A DNA stretch of 64,000 bases from Ichthyophis bannanicus (taxonomy: Eukaryota; Chordata; Amphibia; Gymnophiona; Ichthyophiidae): the NCBI GenBank assembly GCA_033557465.1, contig CM066033.1, forward strand, positions 710,011,637 to 710,075,636, in the 5' to 3' direction. Shown in pieces: positions 9,921 through 20,584 of the stretch. The notes under the pieces were generated by a model. That model worked only from the letters and a program-made list of their open reading frames with translations, made no database searches and was not told the DNA's origin. The position numbers were made by a program, and so were the translations under genes. The stretch's first letter is position 1, and every line of letters starts with the position of its first letter.

Positions 9921-10189
9921 TGAAAAAGCAGACTTAACAAAACTTCCATTACTAGCCTACATGAAAAACACCGCAAACAAAAAACTCTTTTTTTTTTCTT
10001 CTTTTTTTTTTTTAAAGTGTAGGAGTGGGATAGGAGGAAGGGCGAGGGAAGAAGGTGGATTACCTGAAACTGACCGGGCCGTCCTTCGCCTGCACCTCTC
10101 TACCCAGAACTGGCCCCACGCTCGGTCCGCATCTCCGCCCCTGTCTAATAGGCCGAACTGGCAAACTGCCACCGGGTGGGATCAGGGAC

Positions 10190-10290
10190 TGGACTGTCGT
10201 TCCTTCAGGAACACTAATTAGCAGGTAAGATCTAATTACTTTTTCCTTATCGTCACTCCAGTCCAGTCCCTTTACTTCTGGGATGTACCA
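10190..10290 (-). repeat. Internal complementary region of DIRS A1
   Basis: CACTAATTAGCAGGTAAGATC is the inverse of the left outer end. It passes directly into CTTTTTCCTTAT-GTCACTCCAGTCC, the inverse of the right outer end. This is the end-joining template expected for the DIRS replication model. Confidence 0.75.
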
Positions 10291-10297
10291 GAGCAGT

Positions 10298-11480
10298 TCA
10301 ATCCTGGGTGGGGTCTGATATTCCGGACCGAAGAACCGCATGGCCAAAACGCGAGTCAGCTGAACTCTGTACGTCCAGTCTGTAGTGTTTGGTGAACGTA
10401 TGAAGAGAGGACCAAGTCGCTGCCCTACAAATGTCTAGGGGAGGAACTAGGCTAAATTCTGCCCAGGAGGTAGCCTGCGCCCGAGTCGAGTGAGCGCGCA
10501 GTCCCCCTGGTACCTGCTTCCCCTTCAGGATATAGGCGGATGCAATCGCTTCCCTGATCCACCTGGAGATGGAAGCCTTGGCCGCCGCCTCTCCCTTGTG
10601 CGGGCCTCCGAACTGAATGAACAGTCGGTCGGATTTCCTGAAGGGCGCCGTGCGGGAAAGGTAATGCTTCAAGACTCTCTGGACGTCCAGAAGGCGGAGC
10701 TTTCTATCCCCCCCTTCTTGCCCAACGGCTGTAAAGGACAGGAGTGTCACTGTCTGGTTCACATGAAAAGGGGAGATCACCTTAGGTAAGAAGGAAGGAA
10801 CCGTCCTCAGGACCACCTTATCCTTGAGAAAGGACAGAAAGGGGGGCTGTGACGACAGCGCTTGCAATTCCGAGACCCGTCTGGCCGAGCAGATAGCGAC
10901 CAGAAAAACCGTCTTTAGTGTCAAGTCCTTTAAGGAGGCCCTCTTTACTGGTTCAAAAGGTTCCCCAGTCAAGGCATTTAGCACTAGGTTGAGATCCTAA
11001 GGGGGGATGACCGATCTCCTCTGAGGACGCAGTCGCCTAACCGCTCTAAGGAACCTGGACACGTCCGCGTGGGCCCCTAAGGCCTTACCGCGGACCTTAC
11101 CTCTATAGCAAGAGATGGCTGCCAGTTGGACTCGTAAGGAACTGTGCGCTAGGCCTTTGTCAAAACCCGCTTGCAAGAATTCCAGAATCTCCGGAACAGA
11201 GGCCGCAAGGGGTTTCCTTCGGTGCTCTGCACACCACGCTTCGAAAATGCGCCAAACTCTCACATAGGAAAGACAGGTCGATCGCTTCCTAGCACTCAAC
11301 AGCGTTGTGATTACTGCTCCCGAATAACCTCTCTTCAGGAGCCGCGCCCTTTCAATAGCCAGGCCGTAAGCGAGAACCGATCCACGTGGGGCATCCGAAC
11401 CGGGCCTTGCCTCAGTAGGTCCCTTCTGCAGGGAAGTCGCCAAGGCCGGTCGGCGATCAACCTCACCAGATCCGCATACC
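10298..11480 (-). pseudogene. DIRS A1 tyrosine recombinase (one nonsense codon)
   Basis: The core-binding domain runs at about 11300-10997 (STCLSYVRVWRIFEAWC, HSSLRVQLAAISCYR). A TAG at 10994-10996 interrupts; the sister copies have tryptophan here (WDLNLVL), so it is a TGG-to-TAG change. The catalytic domain (10984-10298) then runs open with RRVSELQAL (first Arg), KVISPFHVNQTV, the AHSTRAQATSW box (His and second Arg), and ATWSSLHTFTKHYRLD (candidate nucleophile Tyr). The reading frame is shared with the upstream RNase H. The family is clear; the stop makes it a pseudogene. Confidence 0.85.
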
Positions 11481-14110
11481 AGGGGCGGCGAGGCCAGTCC
11501 AGGGCTATGAGAATTATCAAACCCTAGTGAGTCTCCACCCGTTGGAGGACCTTTCCGATAAGGGCCCAAGGAGGGAACACAGAGACGACCCTCCGAAGGC
11601 CACTTCTGGGACAGAGCATCCAAGCCCTTGGACATCCTTTCCCTCCGCCGGCTGAAGAACCGGCTTGTCTTGGCGGACGAGAACCGTGCCATGAGATCCA
11701 TGACCGGAGGACCCCAACGGGCAACTATTTGGTCGAAGGTCTCCTGCTCCAGCTCCCACTCCCCGTGGTCTATCTTGTACCTGCTGAGGTAATCGGCCGT
11801 AACGTTGTCCGTGCCGGCCACGTGCTGAGCTGAAAGCGCTTCCAGCCGAACCTCCGCCCACTGGAATAGGGCATCCGCTTCCTTCTCCAAGGCGGGACTG
11901 CTGGTGCCGCCCTGGTGGTTGATGTAAGCCACTGCGGTGACATTGTCGGAGAGAGGACGCGAACTGCCCTGCTTAGTACTAAGGACTGGAGTGCCCTGAG
12001 TGCCAGGGTGACGGCCCGTAATTCCAGTCTGTTGATGGGCCATTGAGACTCCAGCGGCGACCAGCGGCCCTGGACGAACCGGTCTTCGCAGTGAGCTCCC
12101 CAACCTGCCAGGCTGGCGTCCGTCATCACCAGTAACCACTGTGGGGGTTCGAGGGGCATCCCGCGATCCAGATTCCTTGGGCACCTCCACCAGCGAAGGG
12201 TCTGCTGAATTCGAGGGGAGCAGGGTAACTGCATTGACAACGGGTGATGCTGAGGGGACCAACGATTCAGCAGAGCCTGCTGCAAAGGACGCATGTGGGC
12301 CCTGGCCCACGGTACTACTTCTATAGCCGCCGCCATGGTTCCCAGTAGCTGAAGGTAGTGCCACGCTGAGGGGTTTCGTCTGCCCAGAAATTGCGTGACC
12401 AAAACCCTTAGGTCCCTTGACCTCGTCCTGGACAGGAAAACCCTGCCTCTGCTGGTGTCGAACCTTGCTCCGAGATACTCGAGTTCTTGGGCAGGAGTCA
12501 TCCTGCTTTTTACTCGATTGATGACCCACCCCAGCTCCTCCAGAACTTGAACCACTCTGGCCGTTGCCGAGCGACTTTCCTCTTCTGACTTCGCCCGGAC
12601 CAGCCAATCGTCCAAAAAAACCCATAAACATCTTACAATTGGCACAAAACGTATCAGCCAGGATCATCTTGAATAAGAAACTGAGGGATCACATAACTCC
12701 AGTACTGATTGAGCTTCATTGGCTCCCAATCTCTGCACGTGCAGTATACAAAATACTGGTAACAACTTTCAAAATCTTTCACAAGATATCCCCATCATTC
12801 CTCGATAACCTCATAACCACACAGCCCCCCAACAGATGCCAAAGAACTACTAATCTTAACACACTCTGCGTACCCAGTAGTTTGAGAGACGTAAATGAGG
12901 GAACGAGCAACCGGGCATACACGTACACTGCACCCATGCTTTGGAACAAACTACCTCATGAGTTACGACTGATCAACAATCTACAGGACTTCAGAAAAAA
13001 ACTTAAAACCCACCTGTTCCAAACACATTACGGTATCACCTAGACAAACTCAATCATTCCCTCCGTACCCAAGTTGCCTAACCCCCTGAAGCACAAGAGG
13101 CAGGAAATAGATTCCAATGTCAATGTTAATAAGACTGCATAACTGGCAATATACCTTACAACTATCTATATTCTTGATAAACCTGTAAATTAACTAGTTA
13201 CTCAAAGTGGCTGATAAAACTGTAATTTTCATACGGTAAACCAAATGTATATTTATTCTGACCAATCAAGTGTATATTTATAATCTGTTCAATCAAATGT
13301 ATATTTTTATTTGTGGCTCAAACCTGGGTGAGCAAAATGTAATGTCTATTGGTAATTTTGTGTGTTGGTGGTGTACCCCTCCCCCAAATCATTCTGTACC
13401 TTCAACTGATTTTATACTTTACTCCCTTGTATTTTACACCATTGGTCCGCCGCTGATCGCTGGAAGTGGCGGCTTACAAATGTATACCAAATAAATAAAT
13501 AAATAAGGATGCACTAGAATTCCCTCCTTCCGTAGGAATGCCGCTACTACCACCATCACCTTGGTGAAAGTCCTTGGAGCCGTAGCTAGGCCGAAGGGCA
13601 GGGCCTGGAATTGAAAATGACCTCTTGGCACTGCGAATCTCAGGAACTGTTGATGTGCCTTTCTGACCGGAATATGCAAGTAGGCTTCCGTCAAGTCCAA
13701 GGACGTTAGGAACTCTCCGCCCCTTACGGCTGCAATGACCGATCGTAGGGTTTCCATCCGGAAGTGCGGCACTCAGACAGCAATTGACTTGCTTTAGGTC
13801 CAGGATCGGGCGAAAGGACCCCTCCTTCTTTGGTACCACGAAGTAAATTGAGTATCGACCAGTGCCGCACTGGTCTGGAGGCACTGGGACCACGGCTCCG
13901 AGCGCTATGAGTCGGGAGAGAGTAGTTTCTATAGCCGCCCTCTTTAAAGGGGAACCGGAAGGAGACTGAACGAAGGCTTGGAAGTATTTGCTTTGCAAAT
14001 TCGAGAGAATAGCCCTCTCGGACCACCTCCAGGACCCATTGATCGGATGTGACCCGAGACCAGGCGGGAAGGAACTGCCTTAAACGTCCGCCCACTGGCA
14101 GCTCCTCCCC
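11481..14110 (-). pseudogene. DIRS A1 reverse transcriptase-RNase H, split by an L2 element
   Basis: The minus-strand start has WVLEVVREGYSLEF (about 14040), then FVVPKKEGSFRPILDLKQVN, FLTSLDLTEAYLHIPVRKAHQQF and LPFGLATAPRTFTKVMVVVAAF. The active-site segment is cut by the L2: ILVHPYL lies at about 13510 and the continuation DDWLVRAK at about 12610. RNase H follows with MTDASLAGWGAH, INRLELRAVTLAL and DNVTAVAYINHQGG. At least three frameshifts are needed. This copy once encoded the replication enzyme of the element and is now inactive. Confidence 0.85.
12617..13504 (+). mobile_element. L2-type LINE fragment inserted in DIRS A1
   Basis: A 5'-truncated element with the L2 C-terminal blocks ILQLAQNVSARIILNKK, RDHITPVLIELHWLPIS, RAYTYTAPMLWNKLP and LQDFRKKLKTHLFQTH, open from 12616 to a stop at about 13043. 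About 460 bp of 3' UTR end in GGCGGCTTACAAATG and AAAT repeats. The surrounding DIRS frame resumes exactly (LVHPYL-DDWLV) when the insert is removed. This is a different L2 subfamily from the copy at 1385-2674, as the tail differs. Confidence 0.85.
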
Positions 14111-15623
14111 TTGGACCCCCGTCTTCTCATTGCTGTTTCCAAGGCCCCGAGGAAGATGAAGAGGAGCCAAAATCTCTACCTGCTCCTCGAAACCCCTAAA
14201 GCTTTGCCCCCTTACTGGGAAGCGTCCCCTGGGAAAGGGGTTCAACCTGGCTGGACAAAACCTCCGGGGATCCCTGGGTTGGCTACGCACCGGAGTTAGG
14301 GGGCACCCTTGTTTCGGTCTGTCTTCCGGGAGCCTGCTGCCCTTAGATTCGCCAAGGTCCTTCACCAACTTATCTAAATCCTCCCCAAACAACAACTTCC
14401 CCTTAAAGGGAAGACGACTCAGGCGAGCCTTTGAGAATGCGTCGGCTGCCCAATTACGTAGCCACAAGTAGCGTCTAGCTGCGACCACCGAGGCCATGTT
14501 CTTAGCTAGGCTCCTGATGAGGTCATACTGACTATCCGCCAAGTAGGCCGCTCCTGATTCCAACCTAGCCGAGTTGGCCTGTGCCTCTTCTGTGGAGCCT
14601 TCCGCTGCCTGAAGCTGTTGTGACCACCTCAAACAGGCCCGGGCCACCCAGGCCCCCAAAACAGAGGCCTGTAAGGCAAGAGCGCTCACATCAAAGGCTT
14701 GCTTCAGAAGCGTGTCCAGTTTCCTATCTTGAGCATCCCTCAGGGCCGTGCTGCCCTCGACTGGGATAGTTGTCTTCTTTGTAACTGCTGATACCGCGGC
14801 ATCTACCCTGGGAGACTTCAGCAGCTCTTTGTCTGCCTCTGGAAGAGGGTATAGGCGAGCCATCGAATGGACCCCCCTTAAACTTGATTCTGGTTGATCC
14901 CATTCTTCCTGGATCATTTGTCGAACCACCCTGTGGACAAGAAAGACCTTCTGGGACCTCCTAATGGCCTGGATTAAGGGGTCCTCCAACGCTTCCTCCT
15001 CTGCTGGGACGTCTGAGGCTACATTGAGTACTTTCAGGGACTCATTGATTAGCGCCGGGAGCTCCTCTCGACGAAAAACTCTAATTATTCGAGACTGATC
15101 CTCCTCAGGGATCTCCCCCTCTTCAAGCTCCTCCTCTTCCTCGTCTAGATCCTTGTCAGAGCCCTCTTCCTCCGGGGTGCCCTGAGAAAGGGACGTGAGG
15201 GGCTCCTCACTCATCAGCCGAGAGCGCTTAGGAGGTATCCCGGAGTTCTGACTGCTTGTCCTCACTGGTCGGGATGACCCGGCTTCCGCAGTCGGGGCAG
15301 TCTCCCCTGCTCACGCATACAATAGGCTCTATGGAGCAAGAGGACGAAATCAGGGGAGAAGAGATCCCCGACCCCCCCTCCCCTGTGGGAGAGGGCGAAA
15401 GGGGCAGAGGAGGGGCGGGTAACTCTGAGGAGGGAGGAGGGGGGAACTGAGACCCTCCCTCTCCTTCCAGAGGGTCCCCGGATCCCTGAGAGGTCTGAGC
15501 CATGGACAAGTTAATGTCTTGTTCTACAGAGGCCGCCACTGCAGCACAACCCCTGCAGATCCCTGCCTCCGAGGAAGTACCTCTACGAGTGCTACAGGCT
15601 GGGCACCGTGACTTGCCAGTCAT
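14100..15623 (-). pseudogene. DIRS A1 gag-like gene
   Basis: The N-terminus (15623) reads MTGKSRCPACSTRR...GICRGCAA, two C-x2-C pairs. A proline-rich stretch and a long acidic run (EEEGSDKDLDEEEEELEEGE) follow, then helical segments VDAAVSAVTKKTTIPVEGS, RDAQDRKLDTLLKQAFD and SGAAYLADSQYDLIRSLAKNMASVVAAR. The C-terminal part is basic (GRFPVRGQSFRGFEE). Two frames overlap at 15228-15265, implying one frameshift between the zinc-ribbon part and the main part. The long second frame continues without a stop into the start of the reverse transcriptase. Confidence 0.75.
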
Positions 15624-16574
15624 GTCCTTGATACGGAGGTACTGAAGCCCTGCTTGACCGCACAGGCTTAAACAATTGGCCTACCAGAAACTGTAGAACT
15701 CCGAGGCTAAACAGTCTTAAATGTGTGTGCTCTCCCCTCAAGCAATGGATCAACAGCTCCCCAGGTCACTTTCTATCCCCCTGGAATTGCAAGAGACCTC
15801 TTGCTCAGAAACTAACAAACTCAAAACCAAAATAAGGATAAGACGACTTAAAAAGACTTAAAATTAAATGAAATAAATGAACCAAAATTAACCTAAAGAA
15901 AGCAAGATGCCAAACAAAAAACCCCAGTAATTTAACCCGGTACTTGCTGTTTGGAGCTTCTTCTGTCGCTGTGCACAAGCCCGACTCAGCGATCTCAGTC
16001 TGTTGGCTCCACACGTGGTAGGCCGCAACAACGTGGAGCCCAAAACGGAGGACCGCAAGTCTGCCTTCGCTCTGTTGAAAACCGAAGGATCGGGGTAGAA
16101 AACCGCCCTCCTGCTCCGGTTACTTCCTTCCGTCACCGCTTGAAAAGGAGCTGTAATCACGGCTCCGGTGCTCGACTCCGCGTCCCTTCGCTCTGGGACG
16201 GGACCGGCAGGAGGAAGACAGTCGCGGCATGCCTCAAGCGCTCAGCCCCAGGAGGGCTTCGGCGCGAGGCAGGGCAGGTCTCCGAAGAGAGGATGCAGGA
16301 GACGGCCGGATCAGCCACGAGAGGAGCTCTGACTGGTCCTCCTCGCTGCTATAGGCAAGAATCACCTCCGATACCCGGCCCGGCTACCGGGGGGGTGGGG
16401 GGGGGGAGGGAGGGAGAGAGCAGGCAGGCTAAAAATTAAAGGTACAGAACTAAGAAAAACAAAGTAACTAAGTAAATGAATAAATCAGTAGGTAAAGAAC
16501 GTAAAGAACTTAAAAGAAATAAGATTTAAAAAAGGGAAGACTCCAGTAAGCCCTAGGCTTACGGAACCCTCCAG

Positions 16575-16721
16575 CTGCTTGGAGGCTGAGAATACTGGGA
16601 GCTGTGGGTGGTTCCTCGGGTATTTATATCGCCCCATCCCAAAAAGGTTGGGCTCAGCCTCCAAGCTGCTGGAAGGGTTGCGTAACCCAGAAGTAAAGGG
16701 ACTGGACTGGAGTGACAATAA
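16575..16721 (-). repeat. Right inverted terminal repeat of DIRS A1
   Basis: The reverse complement closely matches 9795-9915, including ACTTCTGGGTTACGCAACCC, the TATAAATA box and CCACCCACAGCTCCCAG. Just inside it lie a G-rich run (16388-16418) and the minus-strand leader before gag. Confidence 0.8.
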
Positions 16722-17062
16722 GGAATCATCATTTATTTGTTGATTCAAGTCATGTGAGTACTGACAATTGATCACAGGTGTGTATAATTTTACAGCAATG
16801 GGAATGTGATTCTTCAATTCAAACTGATTTGAATTGTTTATAAAGATACCACTAATCATACCCTGGCAATGTCCCAGTTTTTATACTATTTCCCACCATT
16901 TCCTTTAATTGGTCTTGTTTTATTTGATTCTTTTATGTTTCAAATGTGTGCGCATATATAATACAAAGCAATTTCGCTGGGCACTTTTTTTTTTTTTTTT
17001 TTTAAAGATATATTGGACATTAAGGGGTTGAACTGCAAGGGTGCCAATAATGAAGACAACTG

Positions 17063-17470
17063 TACTTTTAGTTGGCTGGTGTGCAATAAAATATTCTACT
17101 CTCCACAACTCCAATAGATTTAGCACAGTAAGTTATGGCACATTCCTCTTTCCACCTTATCCCATCATATTTTAAAGGCACTCTTCAGTTGTTTTTCCTA
17201 AATTTCACTTTAAAAGCATCTGTGTAACTTACAAATTTCTAGCAACCAATGGTGGATGCCAAAGGCTCTGCATCTTTATCAATGCTCCAAAATAATCAAC
17301 ACAAGGCCAACATCTCTTCAGCTGACCAACAACTGTCAGATCCTACGTTTCAGCTGATGAACTCACACTGAAAATATTAACTACAGTATGTGCCTTGGAG
17401 GGAGGACAATACTTCTATCCCTTAAGGTCAAACACCTTATTCTTCGAACATTTTAAGCTCAGAATGCATC
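17063..17470. other. Unassigned host sequence, probably intronic
   Basis: AT-rich sequence after the Tc1 right terminus, with no long open frame or recognised repeat. It lies just downstream (minus strand) of the exon at 17479-17634, so it is probably intron. Confidence 0.5.
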
Positions 17471-17478
17471 TTACTCAC

Positions 17479-17634
17479 CAAAAGTCTCATGCATTTGGTA
17501 TTCAAGCTCCTCTTGTGCTAGATCCACCCCATTAGCAGCTGCCTCCTCTACCCCAGTGCCACTTCTGGTCATATCACGAGATGGGGAATACATCACTTCA
17601 TACTGCTTACAGCTATCCAAAGTCTCAGAGTTAC
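17479..17634 (-). CDS. Candidate host exon, 156 bp, phase 1-1
   Basis: On the minus strand a pyrimidine-biased stretch ends in TTCCTTACTAG (acceptor) and the exon ends at TTTTG before GTGAGTAA (strong donor). Only one of the three frames is open across all 156 bases; the other two have stops near the start. The 52-residue product includes KQYEVMYSPSRDMTRSG and NGVDLAQEELEYQMHETFG. The length is a multiple of three and both junctions are phase 1, so the exon could be skipped or included without shifting the frame. I do not recognise the gene. The composition is unlike the surrounding repeats. Confidence 0.65.
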
Positions 17635-18550
17635 CTAGTAAGGAAACACAGACTGTAGATCTAGCTTTTATAAAAGTTGCCTTTTAAAACAGAAACTGGA
17701 GGCTTAGAGCATCCCAAACTTTATGAGCTTCACTCTCTCTTTCACGCCTGAGAGAATTCTGTTTAATTGCACAAAACAATCTCTCTTGTGCATAATTTTA
17801 CACTTGACATATAAAATTTGGCACAGGCACTAACACAAGGAGAGCTGCTGCACAGCAAGCTGTGTGCTGCTCTTCTGCCACCCTGGGCCAAATATACGTA
17901 TATGAACTGCGCAGGACACCCTACAGCCACACAGTTCAAACTAGAAGTCAGACTCCCAGCACAGAGGAAAGAGCACACAGCCCAATGTGCAACCACTCTC
18001 CATCTCCTTTTACCATGAGATGGACAGGAAATAAGGTGGAAATATAAAGAGGAACATGGAACTGCAAGAGAGAACAGCGGAACTAAAGGGAAGAGTTGGC
18101 AGTGGAGGAGAAAACTCAGAGGCAGAGAGAAAATGCTACGCATGGCCACCATGGAAGGGAGGAGGGTTGAACCTACAGGATATGGGGAGGGAGGGGGGGA
18201 GGAGGAGGAGGTCGTAAAGCCTAGCTTCTAAATCCCAGGAAAAGTTGTCAAAGCCTGAATAAATTTCAATAATTAAAACAATACATATGAGTACCTCTCC
18301 TTCCCCAATGTCTTTTACCCAATTCCTCAGACCTATTCCTGCTACTGCCGCTTTTTTCCATCTAATCTAACCATGCAGCACACCAGTGTGTCTCTTCACC
18401 CTGATTTTGATTAGGCTATAACAAGTTACATATGGATCACATAGCAGCATGTACAAAATGTATGTTACAGGTTCTGTCTTACTACTTTCTACCTACAAAA
18501 TCTTCTGTGTTACTACAAAAAGCATGATGGATATCGAGCGTCTAAGCACT
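17635..18550. other. Unassigned host sequence, probably intronic
   Basis: No convincing gene. It includes a purine-rich stretch (about 18030-18220) ending in a run of G tracts at 18185-18211 that could form a quadruplex. It lies upstream (minus strand) of the candidate exon. Confidence 0.5.
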
Positions 18551-19110
18551 TAAGAACATAAGATATGCCATACTGGGTCAGACCAACGCCCATCAAGCCC
18601 AGTATCCTGTTTCCAACAGTGGCCAATCTAGGTCATAAGTACCTAGCAGTTTCCCCAAAAGACAGAGGTTCTACAATGCTGTACCTGGTCAAGCAGTAAT
18701 ATCCTGGGACCCTTTTTAATAATGGTGTATGGACCTTTCCTCAAAATAACTTGTCCAAACATTTTTTAAACCCAGTTACACTAACAGCTTTTACTGCATC
18801 CTCCGGTAACAAATTCCAGAGTTTGATTACACATTGAATGAAAAAATATTTTCTTATTAGTCTTAAATAGTTTACCCTGTAGCTTCATTGCATGTCCCCA
18901 TGTCTTTCTATATTCTGATGACGTAAACAATCGACCTACATTTAACCGTTCCACTCCATTCATTAATTTACAGACCTTTAGCATATCTCCCCCTCAGTCA
19001 TCTCTTTTCCAGGTTGAAGAGCCCTAACCTTTTTAGCCTCTCTTCATAGGGGTATCCTTCCATCCCCTTTACCATTTTGGTGGCTCTTCTCTGTACCTTT
19101 TCTAATAACG
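18551..19110 (-). mobile_element. CR1-type LINE, 3' fragment
   Basis: The left edge, in reverse complement, ends GGCATATCTTATGTTCTTAA, the octamer-like tail of CR1 elements. Minus-strand remnants of the reverse transcriptase C-terminus are visible: ERLNVGRLFTSSEYRKTWGH and LQGKLFKTNKK. The same family recurs at 23592-24185. It is 5' truncated at about 19110 and degenerate. Confidence 0.75.
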
Positions 19111-19557
19111 CTGTCATGAAACCCTCTGTTTAGGATTAACTTTTAAGTGGGATCACTGAGGTATCTCACATTTAATTTCCCAGTAATCTGGAAACACACT
19201 TTACCATGAATATCTACATTAACTAGAAACAATTGACTAGGTGTCCTCCTTGGAGTGCAGTTTCCAAAGGTGGTATTTACCTCCAGCACTTCCCAACTAA
19301 AGATAAAATACACTCCTCATGCACTTAGCCCCTTCCCCTGATTTGCTTGGGGGGGGAAGGAGATGGCAGACACACCTGCATATGAATTTATTTTCTGGCA
19401 CATGCACACCATTCATCCCACTCTCATTCAGTTCCATATTCTCCTCCTCCTCCTACCCAGACCTCTCACTCATGCTGTACACATCCCCCTTCCAACTGAA
19501 GCGAAACCAGCTTCCTGACTCCCATATTGAAACTCTGTCAGCCCTACTACTGTACTT
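19111..19557. other. Unassigned sequence
   Basis: No coding frame or repeat that I recognise. A short CTC-repeat patch lies near 19440-19455. Confidence 0.5.
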
Positions 19558-19625
19558 GTTGATATGGAAGGACAGACTAGATAGGCCATGTGGTCTTTTT
19601 CTGTCGTCATTTTTCTCTGTTTCTA
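19558..19625 (+). mobile_element. Short CR1-like 3' end
   Basis: GATATGGAAGGACAGACTAG and GCCATGTGGTCTTTTTCTGTC closely match the 3' end of the CR1 at about 21590-21655. Only the last ~70 bp were inserted, a typical severe 5' truncation. Confidence 0.65.
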
Positions 19626-19837
19626 CTCTTGCTATTTTGCCTACATACTTCTTCTACTTGCATATGCTTGGAAACTTACCCATGCCAACTTTCCTGTGCC
19701 AAGATGGTTACATGCGCAAATTCCTGCACATGCACAGATGAAAAGATGAATGCCTAGACAGTATTTAATCTAAGCAGCAGCAAAACTTTCTCGTGCATTA
19801 ATATTTAAATTCTTCCACTAGAGAGCAAGAGGAGAGG

Positions 19838-20060
19838 AGCAGTCAGTCTAGTGGTTACAAGAGTGGGCTGAGAACCAGAGAAGGCAGGGTTCAAATCCAC
19901 TGTCACACCTTTTAACATAGGCAAGTCACCTAACCTTCCATTGCCTCAAATAGCCAACGAAATACCTAGCATACTTGAAAGTAACTTGCCTTGAGCTACT
20001 ATTGAAACAGCATGAGATAATACCCACACACCTCCATAAAAACGTGGGCCAAGTGTTCAG
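19838..20060 (+). mobile_element. tRNA-derived, MIR-like SINE (second family)
   Basis: A-box-like AGTCTAGTGG (about 19843), B-box-like GGGTTCAAATCC (about 19889), and a core reading GGCAAGTCACCTAACCTTCCA at about 19921. The core matches the MIR/CORE-SINE block and also aligns with the block in copies S1 and S2, but the head differs, so it is a related older family. Confidence 0.65.
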
Positions 20061-20239
20061 CTATTCCTCAAAGCAGACACCATATGACAAATTTCAGCCA
20101 TGTCCGTATTAAGGCGTCCTCTGTCTAAACACAGCTAAAAGTGTAATTTAAGCAGCTGCCAAAACCTAGATCACAGTGCCTGCTCCTGCCTCCCCAAAAG
20201 GTGTATCATACTTTTTTTAGGTTTTAGGATCTGTTTTAC
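20061..20239. other. Unassigned sequence
   Basis: Short AT-rich interval with nothing recognised. Confidence 0.5.
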
Positions 20240-20584
20240 TAAGTGACATTTTACTTACCAGCTGTCCTTTACTTGAGCCCTGCTAGGCCAGTCCAGACAA
20301 GTGGAGACAGAGGAAACTTCCATTGGCTTCTTTAAGACATCATCATGCCATATCAGCCAGAACCTCTGGAGGGAGCCTTCGGTAATATTCGTATCAAAGC
20401 ATATGGTGAGGAACCTCAGAATTCAGACACCTTCAGCAAATGTAACCAGGTTCAACAGAACAAGAACCATAACTATGTACCGGATCAGCTTCAACAGAAG
20501 GCTTGTCAGAAGGGTATAAGACTGCAGGGCCAACCACAGAGACTAGCAGACCAAGCAGTTATCCAGGGCAGGTCCAGCAGAACT

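Larger units (their letters stand above)
9752..16724 (-). mobile_element. DIRS-type retrotransposon, family A, copy A1 (full length)
   Basis: Terminal repeats are inverted: 9790-9915 (CCAGTCCAGTCCCTTTACTTCTGGGTTAC..., GGCTGAGCCCAACC, TATAAATACC) matches the reverse complement of about 16575-16712. An internal complementary region at about 10190-10290 fuses both ends. The minus strand encodes gag, reverse transcriptase-RNase H and tyrosine recombinase. The element sits inside the Tc1 transposon with no obvious target duplication, as expected for recombinase integration. An L2 fragment (12617-13504) splits the polymerase. Confidence 0.85.
7535..17062 (-). mobile_element. Tc1-type DNA transposon, expanded by nested insertions
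   Basis: The outer ends are inverted and flanked by TA. The left end reads TA-CAGTTTCGGTCAACATGA then TTGGCACC; the reverse complement of the right end reads TA-CAGTTGTCTTCATTA then TTGGCACCC. A Tc1-type transposase pseudogene lies on the minus strand. Three insertions interrupt the element: a hAT MITE (7562-7889), a foldback element (8357-8959) and DIRS A1 (about 9752-16724). Without them the element would be about 1.6 kb, a normal Tc1 length. Confidence 0.8.

Noticed and set aside
16388..16418. G-rich run as a functional quadruplex
   Set aside because: It could fold, but similar poly-G/poly-C runs recur across the window (3858, 4478, 7640, 38815, 58358) as slippage products. There is no evidence of function.
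17763..18152. 129-codon minus-strand frame near the host exon
   Set aside because: It is Ser-, Leu- and Cys-rich with no splice-site support and no recognisable domain; probably a chance frame in intron.
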